DNA of 64,000 nt from Macrobrachium rosenbergii (GCF_040412425.1 NC_089744.1:29507501-29571500), one strand, 5' to 3'. Numbered from the stretch's first letter, positions 1 to 12,941 are shown. Made by a program: numbers and translations. Notes: generated from the letters alone by a model not told the origin.

Positions 1-87
1 TTCTGTGTATTTCTTACGAGTGTATTTTTCAGGAATATTCTGCCAATATTGGCAGAAATTTGACTCTCGTATGAGGGAGTCCATATG

Positions 88-285
88 CTTGCTCTTAAAA
101 AAATTTTTTTTTTATCTTTTGGCGTGGTAATACTGTAGATAAAAATGAAACAATTCTATTTGATATCATTAGCAGTAAATTGTAAATTTGAATCACTTGC
201 TCTTAAATTTTTTTTTCATCTTATGGCGTGGTAATATTGTAGATAAAAATGAAACATTTGTATTTGATATCATTAGCGGTAATAA
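88..285. repeat. two-copy tandem duplication (~100-bp unit)
   Basis: Two adjacent units (about 88-194 and 195-285) each begin with CTTGCTCTTAAA and a T-run, then share GGCGTGGTAATA and GTAGATAAAAATGAAACA and a TTTGATATCATTAGC end. They differ by scattered substitutions and T-run length, so the duplication is not very recent. Confidence 0.8.
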
Positions 286-804
286 CTAACTTTCATTTGT
301 ATATGAGGAATTGATGTCTGTTATACATAACGTCTAATTATTGGTCGCTTGCTAAGCCTATTTAAGAGAAGAAAAATGTTGACATAGTTACTTTATTCGT
401 GTACGTATGTCTCAACTTTTGTAACCTCCTGGTTACATATCATTAACTCGAATCCTGTTTTCAACCTCCTTTAACAACAAGAACAAAATGACCTCTTCCA
501 AGTCTTCGAGTCTTCTCAGCCCGCCCTTACTTCGCCCGACCTCTTGTGCCTTTTATTTGCTGAACAACTTGTACTTAGTAGTCGTTGGATGCCTCGAACT
601 CTTGGCACTTTGCTTCTTTCGTTGTTCCTCAGCGGCTCAAGGGACGTGTCCTGGTAGTTCAAGACTTTCAGAAATGATGTCGAGTTAGTTCGTCAAACGA
701 AGTTACGTTTTCATTTGCAATTCCAGTTGCCCGCTGCGGGCGGGATACCATCCTGGTGCCTTCAGTAAATATGATTTTGGTGCTTTCAATAAATAAGTTG
801 TCCT
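286..804. other. unannotated non-coding stretch
   Basis: I see no supported gene here. A short open frame at 488-688 has no recognisable domain and no splice context. Around 730-760 a stretch resembles the 5' end of the ~300-bp repeat that follows, suggesting a truncated nested copy. Confidence 0.4.
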
Positions 805-1132
805 TGTAGGGGGGGAAGTACCGTCAGTGCACTTAGCACGGTGCACTGTATACAGTTTTTAAGGTTCTTTGCAGCGTCCTTTAGGCCCATAGCTGTAACC
901 TCTTTCAATCCTTTTGTTGTACCTCCGTTCATATTTTCTTTCTTTCATCTTACTTTCCACCCTTATCTCCAAACAGTTGATTCACAGTGCAGCTGCGAGA
1001 TTTTCTTCCTGTTACACCTTTCAAACTTTCTTATTCTCCATTTCCCTCTCAGCGCTGAATGACCTCATACGTCAAGGCGCTTGGCCTTTGCCCTAAGTTT
1101 TAAGTTCCATTCCATTTATAATAAATAAGTTG
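805..1132 (+). repeat. ~300-bp interspersed repeat, copy 1
   Basis: This is one of four related copies in the window (others at 12942, 36787 and 37812), all on the plus strand. Shared landmarks in order are a GTCAGTGCAC head, AAGGTTCTTTGCAGCGTCC, TACCTCCGTTCATATT, a CAGTTGATTCACAGTGCA block, and GCGCTGAATGACCTCATA near the 3' end, then an ATTCCATT-type tail. No inverted termini are seen, so a SINE-like or fossil retroposon origin is likelier than a DNA transposon. Confidence 0.8.
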
Positions 1133-1918
1133 TCGATTTCAACGTAGTATAAACTCGACGACGTTGCAGTAGCTTAGAAAACCCGTTTGGGGTTGCATTA
1201 GCTAAGTGTTTTTCTGTACAGCAGTCACACTGGAGGCCGAGCCTTTTGCGCTACTCACAAACGTTCGAGATTGGAACTCCTCAGAGATGACGATGTGTAA
1301 GGTAGAAACCGTGGGTGTGCATGAGTGCGATACTGTCCTTCGTAGCATAGGGAGACTTTTATTACGCTTGATAGAATAAGTGTTTTGGAGAACCTGACGA
1401 CTCAATAGAGTAATCTCCTATCATTGCTCCATTTTGCAGTTGTCATTGAAATTTATTGAGCGAGAGAGGCACGGCGAAGAAGTATAAAGATGTAGAAGCA
1501 ACTACTTCCAAAAGTATGCCCCTCGATATAAGTGTTTTGTATTTCAAGTATTGTTGTAAAATGCTTAGGAAATGGTCCCTTTGTATCTAGCGACGAGAAG
1601 TACTGTTGTCATTGAGGATAAGTTGACTTCGCCAATTCTGAAATATTGAGAAAGTAGTGATTACTTAAATTTCGTAAGTAATTGTTAATATTTGTCACAA
1701 ATATTAATTATGGCATCCTGACGTAAAGTTTTGGATGTTTAATCATTTATAATTCCTGCCTCCTTCAGAGTCGTTGCTCAAACACAGTTTTGTGTGGTGT
1801 TTATTTGCCGACGGTTCGAGCATTATCAGGTCAGGTGATATGTCGAATATCTGTGCCGTATCTGCTGCCTTTGATGATAACGGGCTGTTTCTGCTTATTA
1901 GTTGCTGTCTTGCAAATC
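1133..1918. other. unannotated non-coding stretch
   Basis: Unique AT-rich sequence with no repeat copy or coding signal that I can support. Small open frames on either strand lack domains or splice signals. Confidence 0.4.

Positions 1919-1997
<79 letters not shown>
1919..1997. repeat. (TA)n followed by (TG)n microsatellite
   Basis: An uninterrupted TA run passes directly into a TG run; this compound form recurs in the window. Confidence 0.98.
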
Positions 1998-2200
1998 AAT
2001 GTATATATATTTGTGTGTATAAATTTACAGATTACAAAAACGATATGAAAAAATTGTTGAGAATCGAAAGATACAAGAGAAGTGACAAGATCTTTTAGGT
2101 AATTTCATATAAAAAATGGTTATATATACACATACATACATACATGCATATACGAGTATATATGCATGTATGTATATACATGTATGTATGTATGTATGTA

Positions 2201-3493
2201 TACGAGGTTTGTCCCAAAAGAAACGAAACTAAATTCACAAAGTATATTTTTATCGGAAATTTTGACAAAGGAACAATGTCTCCCTCAAAATAACATCCCC
2301 TGGAATGAATACAGCGGCTCCAGCGATTTTTCCAGTCTTCATAACAGTGCTGGAAGTCATTATCCGAAATGTTGTTAAGACTGGTAGTCACAGCTCTTTG
2401 GATGTTCTCTAAGCTCCCAAAATGAGCCCCTTTGAGGTGAGATTTCAGTTTTGTGAAAATAAAAAAAGTCACAGGGGGCCAGATCTGTGTTGCAAGTTAG
2501 GTGTGGAATCGTTGCAATGGATTTCTTGGCCAAAATTTCGTTAATAGACAAGGCGGTGTGACACAGAGCTTTGTCGTGGTGAAGGATCCAAGAAGTGGCA
2601 ATCTCAGGGCGAACCCGCAAAACTCTTTTTCTCAAACTTTCTAGAACTTCTCGGTAAAAGGTTTGGTTAACAGTGGTCCCTTAAGGTACAAACTGTTTGT
2701 GGATGACCCCTTTGCATCGAAAACACAAACAACATCGATTTCACTCAAGATTTGGCCATGCGTGCTCTCTTCGTTTTGGGTGATGCTGGAGTGTCCCACT
2801 CACAACTTTGACCTTTTGTTTCGGGATCGTACTCGAACACCCATGATTCGTCACCAGTAATCTCTGTATTTAACATGTTTGGTTCATAGACAAACGGCTG
2901 ACAATATCCTGACAAATGGAAAGACGAGTTTCTTTCTGTTCCTCAGTCAAGTTCTTGGGCACAAGTTTGGCACAAATCTTCCTCATGTTCAAATGCTTGG
3001 TAACATTTCGATGGACGACTTGTTGGTATTCCTGCTTCATCAGCAATGAGTCTGATGTTCATTCGCCTGTCAGTTTCCAAGACAGCCTTCATACGGGCAA
3101 CATTTTCATCTGTTCTTGATGATGAAGGGTGCCCAGATCGTGTTTCATCTTCAACATTTTCACGGCCGTCCTTGAAGGCCTTATGCCATCTGTAGATTTG
3201 TGTCCTTGACAGTGTATGTTGTCTATATGCAGAATTAATCATTTCAACCGTTTCTGAAAATTTGAAAGCACTATGTTTTTCGCTAGATAACTGCATTTCA
3301 GATTGAAACGAGATTGCTGGACACAGCAGCACTTCTTAACACACCTACTTCTTCTAATTGCTCATATTCAACTGACAGTAGATACAATGTTTCCTCCATA
3401 TCCAAACCTACTCGCCCACTCCCTGATTCGGTTACAGATCATGCCCACCAAGGATAAAAAATTAGTTTCATTACTCTTGGAACACACCTCGTA
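2201..3493 (-). mobile_element. mariner transposon, near full length
   Basis: Both ends are visible. The left terminus is CGAGGTTTGTCCCAAAAG from 2203. The right terminus read inward on the other strand is CGAGGTGTGTTCCAAGAG, ending at 3491. Each is flanked by TA (2201-2202 and 3492-3493), the target duplication expected for mariner. The span of about 1.29 kb is the usual mariner length. The encoded transposase is on the minus strand and is broken, so the copy is dead by itself, although the termini are intact enough to be mobilised in trans. Confidence 0.92.
2250..3296 (-). pseudogene. mariner transposase pseudogene (D,D34D)
   Basis: Mariner transposases bind the element's inverted ends and carry out cut-and-paste transposition in the nucleus. 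Read on the minus strand from an ATG at 3296, the N-terminal helix-turn-helix region is clear (KFSETVEMI, QIYRWHKAFKDGRE, DETRSGHPSSSRTDE). The first catalytic Asp lies in GDESWVFEYDPET (about 2840-2855), the second in HHDKALCHTALS, and the third in LAPCDFF. The second and third are 34 residues apart by my count, the mariner signature. The C-terminal part ends with DFQHCYEDWKNRW. The frame is broken by several indels and by a stop before TTVNQTF, so the protein is split over at least three frames. All three acidic residues survive, which suggests decay after loss of use. Confidence 0.93.
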
Positions 3494-3984
3494 CATATAG
3501 CCCTTTTCTATATGGAATTACCTAAAAGTTCTTGTTTCTCTTGTCTTTCGACTCTCAAATATTTTTTATATGGCTTTGTCAAGTTGGCATGACACACACA
3601 CACGTGTCACTAGATCTGTTACCTGACATGATCGGAAAATTTTTATGTTTTTTGCGTCTTTTTTCAAGGTTTCTGATATTTTCTGAACTTTATTTTCTGT
3701 CGAAGTTTCCTTTTTGAAACGAGGCATAAACTTGCAGATCTGTTACAGTAAAGTGTGTTGTTGCTGTGTTGTACATTTTCAGGAATGCGTACATTAGTCA
3801 TGCTTGCAAGACGTCCCTGTACATTTACAACGGCACTTGAAAATCCTCTTGTATGTGTGTTCCGTCAAGGCTGATTGTGAATGAAAATTTCTTGTCTTGG
3901 GGAAATATTTTTTCTGAAGGCCATGCATTTGTTACCGTTCTAATTCATGTATCTTTCTATATTGAAACTCTTATTACTATATTA
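3494..3984. other. unannotated non-coding stretch
   Basis: AT-rich unique sequence right of the mariner; nothing supported. Confidence 0.4.
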
Positions 3985-4145
3985 CTCCCTGGTTCTCATG
4001 GTGAAGTTGGTAGTACTCTCAGTTCGCAAACTAGGAACCCCAAGTTCGATCCCTAACTGGGCAAGGAAGGGAGGAGAATAGGCCTTGGGAACCCTCATTG
4101 TCTTTGTTTTAAGTTGTCAGTTATGTAAGTGCTTGGAGCACGAAT
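3985..4145 (+). repeat. tRNA-derived SINE-like sequence
   Basis: An A-box-like TGGTGAAGTTGG (3999-4010) and a strong B box GTTCGATCC (4044-4052) sit about 34 bases apart, the spacing of an internal RNA polymerase III promoter. The tRNA-like head is followed by unrelated sequence and an (AAT)n tract, so it is better explained as a SINE than as a tRNA gene; no convincing cloverleaf was found. Confidence 0.6.
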
Positions 4146-4183
4146 GGAGAAAGTTAGAAAGAGACGAAATTGATGTCGACGAT

Positions 4184-4229
<46 letters not shown>

Positions 4230-4295
4230 AGTGATTGAAGCCATGCATCAGGCATTTTCATCATCGGAAACTGAGAACACACACACACACTCACA

Positions 4296-4353
<58 letters not shown>
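4184..4353. repeat. (TAA)n, (CA)n and (CT)n microsatellites
   Basis: A TAA run at 4184-4229 and a short CA run near 4278 are followed by a long CT run ending at 4353. The CT run lies immediately upstream of a candidate splice acceptor. Confidence 0.97.
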
Positions 4354-4356
<3 letters not shown>

Positions 4357-4357
4357 G

Positions 4358-4461
4358 CGGATTGGATGTCAACCAAAGCCATTAGGAAAAGAATTAAATA
4401 CTCTGTTTCAAATTGCCAGTGACTTCCTTGGAGCCACGAGTCGTCCTATCGATGTCACTAT
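4358..4461 (+). CDS. candidate internal exon, unknown protein
   Basis: A 104-base segment begins right after TCTGAAG, so the preceding (CT)n tract would act as polypyrimidine tract. It ends at ACTAT with a strong GTAAGT donor at 4462. In the frame starting with CGG it is open and reads like ordinary protein (RIGCQPKPLGKELNTLF, then DFLGATSRPIDVTM), phase 0 in and phase 2 out. I do not recognise the family. Support is only the splice signals and amino-acid composition; chance cannot be excluded for so short a segment. It lies on the same strand as the stronger exons at 19990 and 49638. Confidence 0.3.
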
Positions 4462-5892
4462 GTAAGTATCTGTGTTGTCCTCCTCTATATTTCATGTGTT
4501 CCTGCGTTGGATACTTAGCTAGAGAGGTTAGAATATCCTAAACTAAATCCCCTTACAGCTTACCATTTTTTAAAGTCATTTTTGGAACACAGACTGAGAA
4601 AGTATAAAGGAAATAAAAATCCGAAATTTTTGTCGCCCATGAAATGCATATTGAACTTTTGTTTACGCATAAAGTCCTTATGTATCAAAAGTTACAAAGT
4701 TCAACATACCGTAAGGTTTTCAGTCCAGGGAATTTGAAAAAGGTAGCCCTGACAGTTTATTACATGATTTGAGTTTTGCTTATATTTGAGAGTATAATTT
4801 TTACGTAGATAATTCCTCGTCAGTAGTGAAAATATACTGTATTATTATTGCAGAGGAACTCCCAAGAAAACCCAATCAGTAACTTACCTGAATTAAGTTC
4901 ACTTAGGCCATCCATGCGGAAGTGTGTCCTAGAAAGCATGTTTGTTTCCATTCATTCCTTATATAAGCACAAACGTAGTATTTCTAGTGATGACAATCAT
5001 GAAGAATGTTTGGGACACTGTCCAATATTATATTTCTCTCCTTTTTCTTCTCTGTGGCCTTCCCCAGCATATCAGTCAGCAGACCGTGTAAATACTCTGG
5101 TCATCATTGACTGACACACCTGCCGTGAACGTCTGGGGAAGGCCAACCTGGACTGGCTTGATCTGCTTTGTTCTGTAGTAATGCCCGAGTGTTTGCCTTA
5201 CTCATATTTCCTCCTAGTGACATCTGGCACGGTAGCCAAAGGCTCATATTTGTCCCATTTTTGCATAAGCTAGTCATTCCAGAACTTATGAACTGACGAT
5301 CTGTGGTAAATTAAGAATGTTTATCTCTTTAACTGACTGTAATTTCGACCTTGGCAGGGGTAGTTACTAAAGCTTTTGAAGCTATACGGAAATTCTGAGG
5401 TATCTCTTGGCCATTTCAGTAGCATTAACTTTCCTTTTCATACGAAGGCAGTCTCTGTGTCACATTGAAAATATGCCATGACTTTCATTTGTGCCTTTAT
5501 GCTCGTCTCCGGAGCGTTTTTGTCACCAGTTTCAGTGTAAAACAAAGATTAATTTTACATTCTTTAGCAAATTTCAGAAGCAGGATAAAAACATCATTGT
5601 ATGGTGACATGACCACCTCATGAAGAACAATTAGGCTTATTCTTCGGTACAGATTGCTCACTGGTAATCATTTTTTGTTTCGTTGCCTTTCGTTTGGCAG
5701 TTAATAGTTTGTTCAGTGTTTCTGTCTGCTGCATTTCCAGTAGATTTGACACCTAATCTTTTAATGCTAAAGCCATAACAAAGTAGTTCCACAGGCTTTT
5801 GGTGTGACTTAGTAAGTCACTTTGGTGTACCTCAAATGGTTTGGACGGTCGTTACTGAAAATCAGTGGGCATAAATGGTTTAGGCAAAATAA
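4462..5892. other. unannotated, intron-like stretch
   Basis: Unique AT-rich sequence. An open frame at 4848-5114 follows a TTATTATTGCAG acceptor-like site but has no good donor or recognisable motif, so I do not call it. Confidence 0.4.
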
Positions 5893-6084
5893 ATGCAGAT
5901 CAAACTTGATCTTTTCGGTACCGTAGTGGAATGGGAGGTCAAAGAGAACTTCATCTTCGTAGTCCATCCAGAATTTATCCGATTTTCCCTATTTTCTACT
6001 AAAGAGTTGATCTTAAAAGACATTATCCTGTCTGATGACATTATCTTAGAAGACATTATCCTGTCTGACGACTTCATCAAATAG
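5893..6084 (+). other. short ORF running into the 33-bp minisatellite
   Basis: An ATG at 5893 opens a 63-codon frame: about 38 unique residues (starting MQIKLDLFGTVVEWEV) followed in frame by two to three copies of the 11-residue minisatellite repeat and then a stop. It might be a relic of a coding start for the repeat array, or coincidence. There is no recognised domain and no evidence of expression. Confidence 0.2.
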
Positions 6085-8546
6085 GGCATTATCCTGTCTG
6101 ACGACTTTATCATAGAAGGCATTAATCTGTCTGACGACTTTATCTTAGAAGGCATTATTCAGTCTGACGACTTGATCTTAGAAGGCATTATCTTGTCTGA
6201 CGACTTGATCTTAGAAGGCATTATCCTTTATGACGCCTTTACCTTAGAAGGCATTATCCTGTCTGACGACTTGATCTTAGAAGGCATTATCCTGTCTGAC
6301 GACGTGATCTTAGAAGGCAATATCCTTTATGACGCCTTTACCTTAGAATGCATTATCCTGTCTGACGACTTGATCTTAGAGGGCATTATCCTGTCTGACG
6401 ACTTGATCTTAGAAGGCATTATCCTGTCTGACGCCTTTATCTTAGAAGGCATTATCCTGGCAGATGACTTGATCTTAGAAGACATTATCTTGTCTGATGA
6501 CTTGACCGTAGAAGGCATTATCCTTTATGACGACTTTATCAAAGAAGGCATTATCTTGCCTGACCTAGAAGGCATTATTCTATATGATGACTTGATCTTA
6601 GAAGACATTATCCTGTCTGACGACTTGCATTATCCTGTCTGACGACGTGACCCTAGAAGGCATTATCCTGCCTGACGACTTGATCCAAGAAGGCATTATC
6701 CAGCCTGACGACTTTATCAAAGAAGACATTATCTTGCCTGACGACTTGACGTTAGAGGGCATTATCCTGTCTGACGACTTGATCTTAGAAGACATTATCC
6801 TGTCTGATGGCTTTATCAAAGAAGGCATTGTCCTGTCTGACGACTTGATCTTAGAAGGCATTATTCTATCTGATGACTTAATCTTAGAATACATTATCCT
6901 GTCTGACGACTTTGTCAAAGAAGGCATTATCCTGTTTGACGACTTTATCAAAGAAGGCATTATCCTGTCTGATAGCTTTATCAAAGAAGGCATTATCCTG
7001 TCTGATGACTTTATCAAAGAAGGCATTATCCTGTCTGATGACTTTATCAAAGAAGATATCCTGTCTGATGACTTTATCAAAGAAGATATCTTGTCTGATG
7101 ACTATCAAAGAAGGCATGATCCTGTCTGATGACTTTATCAAAGGAGGCATTATCCTGTCTGATGACTTTATCAAAGGAGGCATTATCCTGTCTGATGGCT
7201 TTATCAAAGAAGGCATCATCCTGTCTGATGACTTTATCAAAGAAGGCATTATCTTGTCTGAAGACTTGATCTTAGAAGGCATTATTCTATCTGATGACAT
7301 GATCATAGAAGACATTATCTTGTCTGACGACTTTGTCTTAGAAGGCATTATTCTATTTAATGACTTGATCTTAAAAGTCATTATCCTGTCTGACGACTTG
7401 ATCTTAGAAGGCATTATTCTATCTGATGACTTGATCTTTGAAGGCATTATTCTATCTGACGACTTGATCCTAGAAGGCATATCCTGTCAGACGACTTGAT
7501 CCTAGAAGGCATATCCTGTCTGACGACTTTGTCAAAGAAGGCATTATCCTGTCTGATGACTTGATCTTAAAAGGCATTATCCTGTCTGACAACTTGATCT
7601 TAGAAGGCATTATTCTATCTGATGACTTGATCTTAGAAGGCATTATCCTGTTTGACGACTTGATGTCAGAGGACAGTATCCTGTCTGATGACTTGATCTT
7701 TGAAGGCATTATTCTATCTGATGACTTGATCTTGGAAGGCATTATCCTGTCTGACTACTTGATCTTAGAGGGCATTATCCCGTTTGACGTCTTGATCTTA
7801 GAAATCATTATTCTGTCTGACGACTTGATCTTAGAAGGCATTATTCTATCTGATAACTTGATCTTAGAAGGCATTATCCTGTCTGACAACTTGATCTTAG
7901 AAGGCATTATCCTGTCTGACGACTTGATCTTAGAAGGCATTATTCTATCTGATGACTTGATCTTAGAAGACATTATCCTGTCTGACGACTTGATCCTTGA
8001 AGGCATTATACTGTCTGACGACTTTGTCAAAGAAGGCATTATCCTGGTTGACGACTTGATGTTAAAAGGCATTATCCTGTCTGACAGCTTGATCTTATAA
8101 GGCATTATTCTATCTGATGACTTGATCTTAGAAGGCATTATCCTATCTGACGACTTGATCTTAGAGGGCATTATCCTGTCTGACGACTTGATCTTAGAGG
8201 GCATTATTCTGTCTGACGACTTGATCTTAGAAGGCATTATCCTGTCTGACGACTTTATCAAAGAACCCATTATCCTGTCTGACGACTTGATCTTAGAAGG
8301 CATTATCCTGTCTGACGACTTGATCTTAGAGGGCATTTCTGACGACTTGATCTTATAAGGCGTTATCCTATCTGCCGACTTGATCTTAGATTTCATTATC
8401 CTGTCTTATGACTTTATCTTTGAAGTCATTGGCCTTTCTGACGACTTTATCAAAGAGGGCATTATCTTGTGTGACGACTTGATCTTAGAAGACATTATAT
8501 TGTCTGACGACTTTATCTTGCAAAGCATTATCCCGTGTGACTATTT
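5999..8546. repeat. 33-bp minisatellite, ~77 degenerate units
   Basis: The array is about 2.5 kb of a 33-bp unit whose core is GGCATTATCCTGTCTGACGA. Because 33 is divisible by three, long frames stay open on both strands: plus reads DDLILEGIILS per unit and minus reads MPSKIKSSDRI. Two main unit types are seen, one with TTGATCTTAGAA and one with TTTATCAAAGAA. The second type is concentrated at about 6900-7260, which indicates local homogenisation. Occasional short or shifted units break the frames (near 6560, 6630, 7060-7100, 7480 and 8335). I treat it as a satellite, not as a gene. Confidence 0.97.
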
Positions 8547-9170
8547 CAAAGTAACCTTCATTTCTTTGGTATTATCTTTGTTCATAAACAGGTGTTCCAA
8601 TCTCGTCTGATCCTATAAAATGATCGCAAAACTTGAAACACGTAGTTAGAGCTATTTCGATAAACCTGGCTGCCATTCAGAGTCTGGTTGTTGGGTCTAG
8701 TGCGGCTCCTCACAATCATGAAAAGTAAATTAATAAAGAGTTTCCAGAACCACTTCTTCAGTATAAGTGTTCTGAGTCTACATATTAGGGATTGGTTGTA
8801 GTTGAAGTGTGGTACTTGTAGTTATAAATTCAGACTTAATTTGAGTTTGCTGGTTTTGAAAATTATTTGTTAATGAGCGTTTTATTGTATATTTCACACT
8901 TGGAAGAAACTTGAATGAAAAGTGAATTTTTGCGGAATTTTGATTACATATTCTAATTGGCGGGACGTACCGTCACAATTAGCAAAATCCGGATGGGGAA
9001 CAACCCTATTGTGATGGGGGTTGCTCCATGGTACCTTAAAACTCCTCTACGTCATTATCCGATAGAGGGAAGGGTGTTGGGTCTTTTGTTGGGGGCTAGG
9101 CACATCGGCCGTTTCACAGTGGAACGGAAGCCATAATTACACTTGTCATTCAGGTATTAAGTATTATGTG
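8547..9170. other. unannotated non-coding stretch
   Basis: Unique sequence; the GC-richer part near 8955-9140 has no coding or known repeat signature that I can name. Confidence 0.4.
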
Positions 9171-9299
<129 letters not shown>

Positions 9300-9429
9300 G
9301 TTTGTGTGTCACGTGTTTGCATCTTTGTTGGCACGTGCTGAAGCGTGTACAGCAACAACAACGGTAGAGAATATGACGGCCCTGTTGTAGTTGTGCCCAT
9401 CGGTTGTTAGCATAGGTGAACTGGTCGAG

Positions 9430-9432
<3 letters not shown>

Positions 9433-9476
<44 letters not shown>

Positions 9477-9629
9477 ATAGTAAGGGAGTGGAACCAGTTG
9501 TCGAAGGTATACTGTTACTGTGCTTGATGACGCCTGCGGATTATGTGCAGGTTCTAAGGTTTCTCAAGACCCATTACAAGGGGTTGATGGAGTGGAGGTA
9601 AAGTATTGGGGCCACGGACCACACACACA

Positions 9630-9679
<50 letters not shown>

Positions 9680-9745
9680 TATTTTAGTGCCAATGTATTT
9701 GTTCTCTCTCTCTCTCTCTCCCTCTGTATTTTAGTGCCAATTCAT
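9433..9745. repeat. (GA)n and (CT)n microsatellites with small duplication
   Basis: A GA run lies at 9433-9476, a CA/CT run at 9621-9674 and a second CT run at 9706-9721. The segment CTGTATTTTAGTGCCAAT follows both CT runs, showing a local tandem duplication. Confidence 0.95.
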
Positions 9746-10376
9746 TTGTTCCTAAGTGTTCTTGCAAACGTATTTTGGTTAAGGGTGGATGTGGGTTTGG
9801 GAGTGGGGGTTGGTTACATGTAGTTAATCTCATCGTTGCGACTTGCATGGAACAAATCTGGGTTTCAGGAATGACAGGAAGGTTGTTAGCGAGTTCAAAA
9901 GTGGAGAAAGGTCATGCAGAGATTTCATTGCACCGGAATGCAATATCATCTTGAATTTTAGAATGCCGTTTCTTTTTCATTTTATTTTTTTACATTTAAA
10001 AAAAATTTTCCCTTATTTTTCTAATGCTTTCGGATGCTTTCACATTGCCCTTTACTTTTTACTATATGCTTTTTGTATATTTTTGCCACGTGGACTTAAA
10101 AGACTGATTTTTCTTTTAGTTCATAAATGGAAAGGGCGTTCGCGTGAATGTATATGGGTTTATGTAGATATATTTGCCTGCTTATAGACAACAGCAATCG
10201 ATAACTGCAAATGCGTTGCATCCCTATTGGACAAAAATCTGAATTATGCATCTGGTAATTAGTCGGCTTTCTTGGGTCGCAGGCGTTAATGGCTACCCAG
10301 TAAGTGGATTGGTAATCCTTTCTCTTGAGTCACCACTTCTGGGAGGTACACTCTGTACTCCTGACGAAGGTACACG

Positions 10377-10377
<1 letters not shown>
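9746..10377. other. unannotated non-coding stretch
   Basis: Unique sequence; open frames here are AT-driven and lack domains. Confidence 0.4.
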
Positions 10378-10450
<73 letters not shown>

Positions 10451-10460
10451 TGTGTGTGTG
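10378..10460. repeat. (TA)n-(GT)n microsatellite
   Basis: A TA run passes into a short GT run, as at 1919. Confidence 0.98.
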
Positions 10461-12123
10461 GTGAGGTTGCAAACCCTATGCCCTTTCTTTTAACGTATTG
10501 GTTTTATATTTAATTATTAATAGAATTCAGAAAAACAGACAGAAATAGGTGTATTAAGGTTTCCCAGGAAATCAGAAGAAAAGATTATAAATGAAATGGG
10601 CTAGGAATTCTGTTTATGATATTCAAGATACCTAAGTATTTTGCCCGTGTCCCAAGAAACGCTCGTCTTAGGAAGTTGTCATTGTGCGTATGTTGCCGAA
10701 AGTGAAAGAAATTGACACGGTTGATTGCGAGATGATTTGAACCCTTTTTTGGGGGAAGGGGGAAAGGGGTCAGTTAAACCCCCCCTCCTGGGAAATGTGC
10801 GAAAGTGAAGGTATATGCGGTAGTTGCTGGAAAATCATGGGACTGGATGGGGGGCGGGGGGTGGGAAAGCCGGAAGGAAGGAAAGTGAGTTTGTGTCATC
10901 ACGGTGGTGTTGCTGTTTGTCGTGACGTCTGATTTTCTCGATTTTCTTGCAGTTTTGATGTGACTTCATTCCCGACTGGGATGGTGACTTCGTCGACTGG
11001 GGAGGAGGAGGTAGAGATTATGGAGTCACATTCCCTTTTGGAATCGTGCCTTTGCCGACTTTTTCAGTGGACGCGTATGTCAGTTTGTTTGTTGCTGGCG
11101 ACTCTTTGGGAGGGAGGGAGGGAGGGGATAGTCGTAGTAAGAATGAACAGGCAACAGCGGTGTAGATTTGCGGTCTTGCGGGAGGTTGCGGTAGTTTGCC
11201 GGCAGTTGTATCGGGGGAAGGAGCAAGGGATGGTTCTAGGTTCCAGGTTGGTTCAGGTGTCCAGTAGCGAACGGTGGCACGGAGGAGGACTGATTCCTTG
11301 GTCGTGATTCCTCGGGAGAGCTTTCCAGCCTGGTGTGTTTACTCTCCGTCGAAGGGAAGCTGGAAGGAAGGAAGCATTTGGAATCTGTACTCAAATCCCC
11401 CCGAGGTCCGTTGTGATCATCCTGCCCTTGTCTTCTGCAGGATTAATAGAGCTTATTAATCCTGGTCGTCCGTAGGCCTCCCTGCAAATGCCTCGCCGGG
11501 GAGGCCTTTCAGTCTCGTGTCTTATTAATATTCTGGAAAAAATGAGTTGTGCTTATGTGATGTTATCAAAAGAATAGTGGTGTTTAGCAAATGCGTTACA
11601 GTGAAATACGGTGTATTTGTAAAATGTCTAAAAGGTTCCATTTCAGCTACAACACTTTTTCTGAAGTGAATAAGTGATGTTCTAGAAAGAATATGAAAAC
11701 GTTGAATTGGCGCAGACACGTTTCACTTTCATTTATGACATGTGTAGTTAACATGATGGTAATTGGTTTCTTAGTGCCATGGTATCGTGAGGAGAAATTT
11801 CCCATCACTGAAAATAAAAAATGACGTTGTCCCTTTTAAAATTCAATTCGTTATTTATTCAAGTGACTGTATTACAGTATACAGTAATACAGACAGACGA
11901 TTTTGCAGTACAGAAACTTTATTACGGATATGCCTTCCATCATCGGGTTTTCAGTCAGTCTTCGAGTTGAAAAAAAAGAGTCTCTTTTTGAGGGAAGAGG
12001 CATAATATTGACGTTTCCCCTTTCCAGTCAAAGGGAGCTGGTCATAAAAGTTTTCATTCGTAAGAGATCTACTTTAGAGATTTTGAAACCATTATTGCCT
12101 CTGGAGGGAAAGGGTGACCTTCA
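10461..12123. other. unannotated; G-rich segment 10740-11340
   Basis: A G-rich stretch follows an acceptor-like TTTTCTTGCAG ending at 10950. The longest plus frame after it (to about 11307) has biased, non-domain-like composition and no clear donor, so I leave it uncalled. The rest is AT-rich and featureless. Confidence 0.35.

Positions 12124-12941
<818 letters not shown>

Noticed and set aside
2201..3493. A host SETMAR-type fusion gene
   Set aside because: There is no SET domain; intact transposon ends and TA flanks show a plain mariner insertion.
3999..4052. A functional tRNA gene on the plus strand
   Set aside because: A and B boxes are present but the cloverleaf is not convincing and a SINE-like body follows.
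4848..5114. 88-codon open frame after TTATTATTGCAG
   Set aside because: No donor, no motif, and ordinary length for AT-rich sequence.
5999..8546. A CRISPR array or a repeat-protein gene
   Set aside because: Units are contiguous without unique spacers, so it is not CRISPR. As a gene it has frame breaks, no domain and equally open frames on the other strand.
10951..11307. Exon after the TTTTCTTGCAG site
   Set aside because: Frame composition is not protein-like, there is no convincing donor, and the G-rich bias alone can keep frames open.
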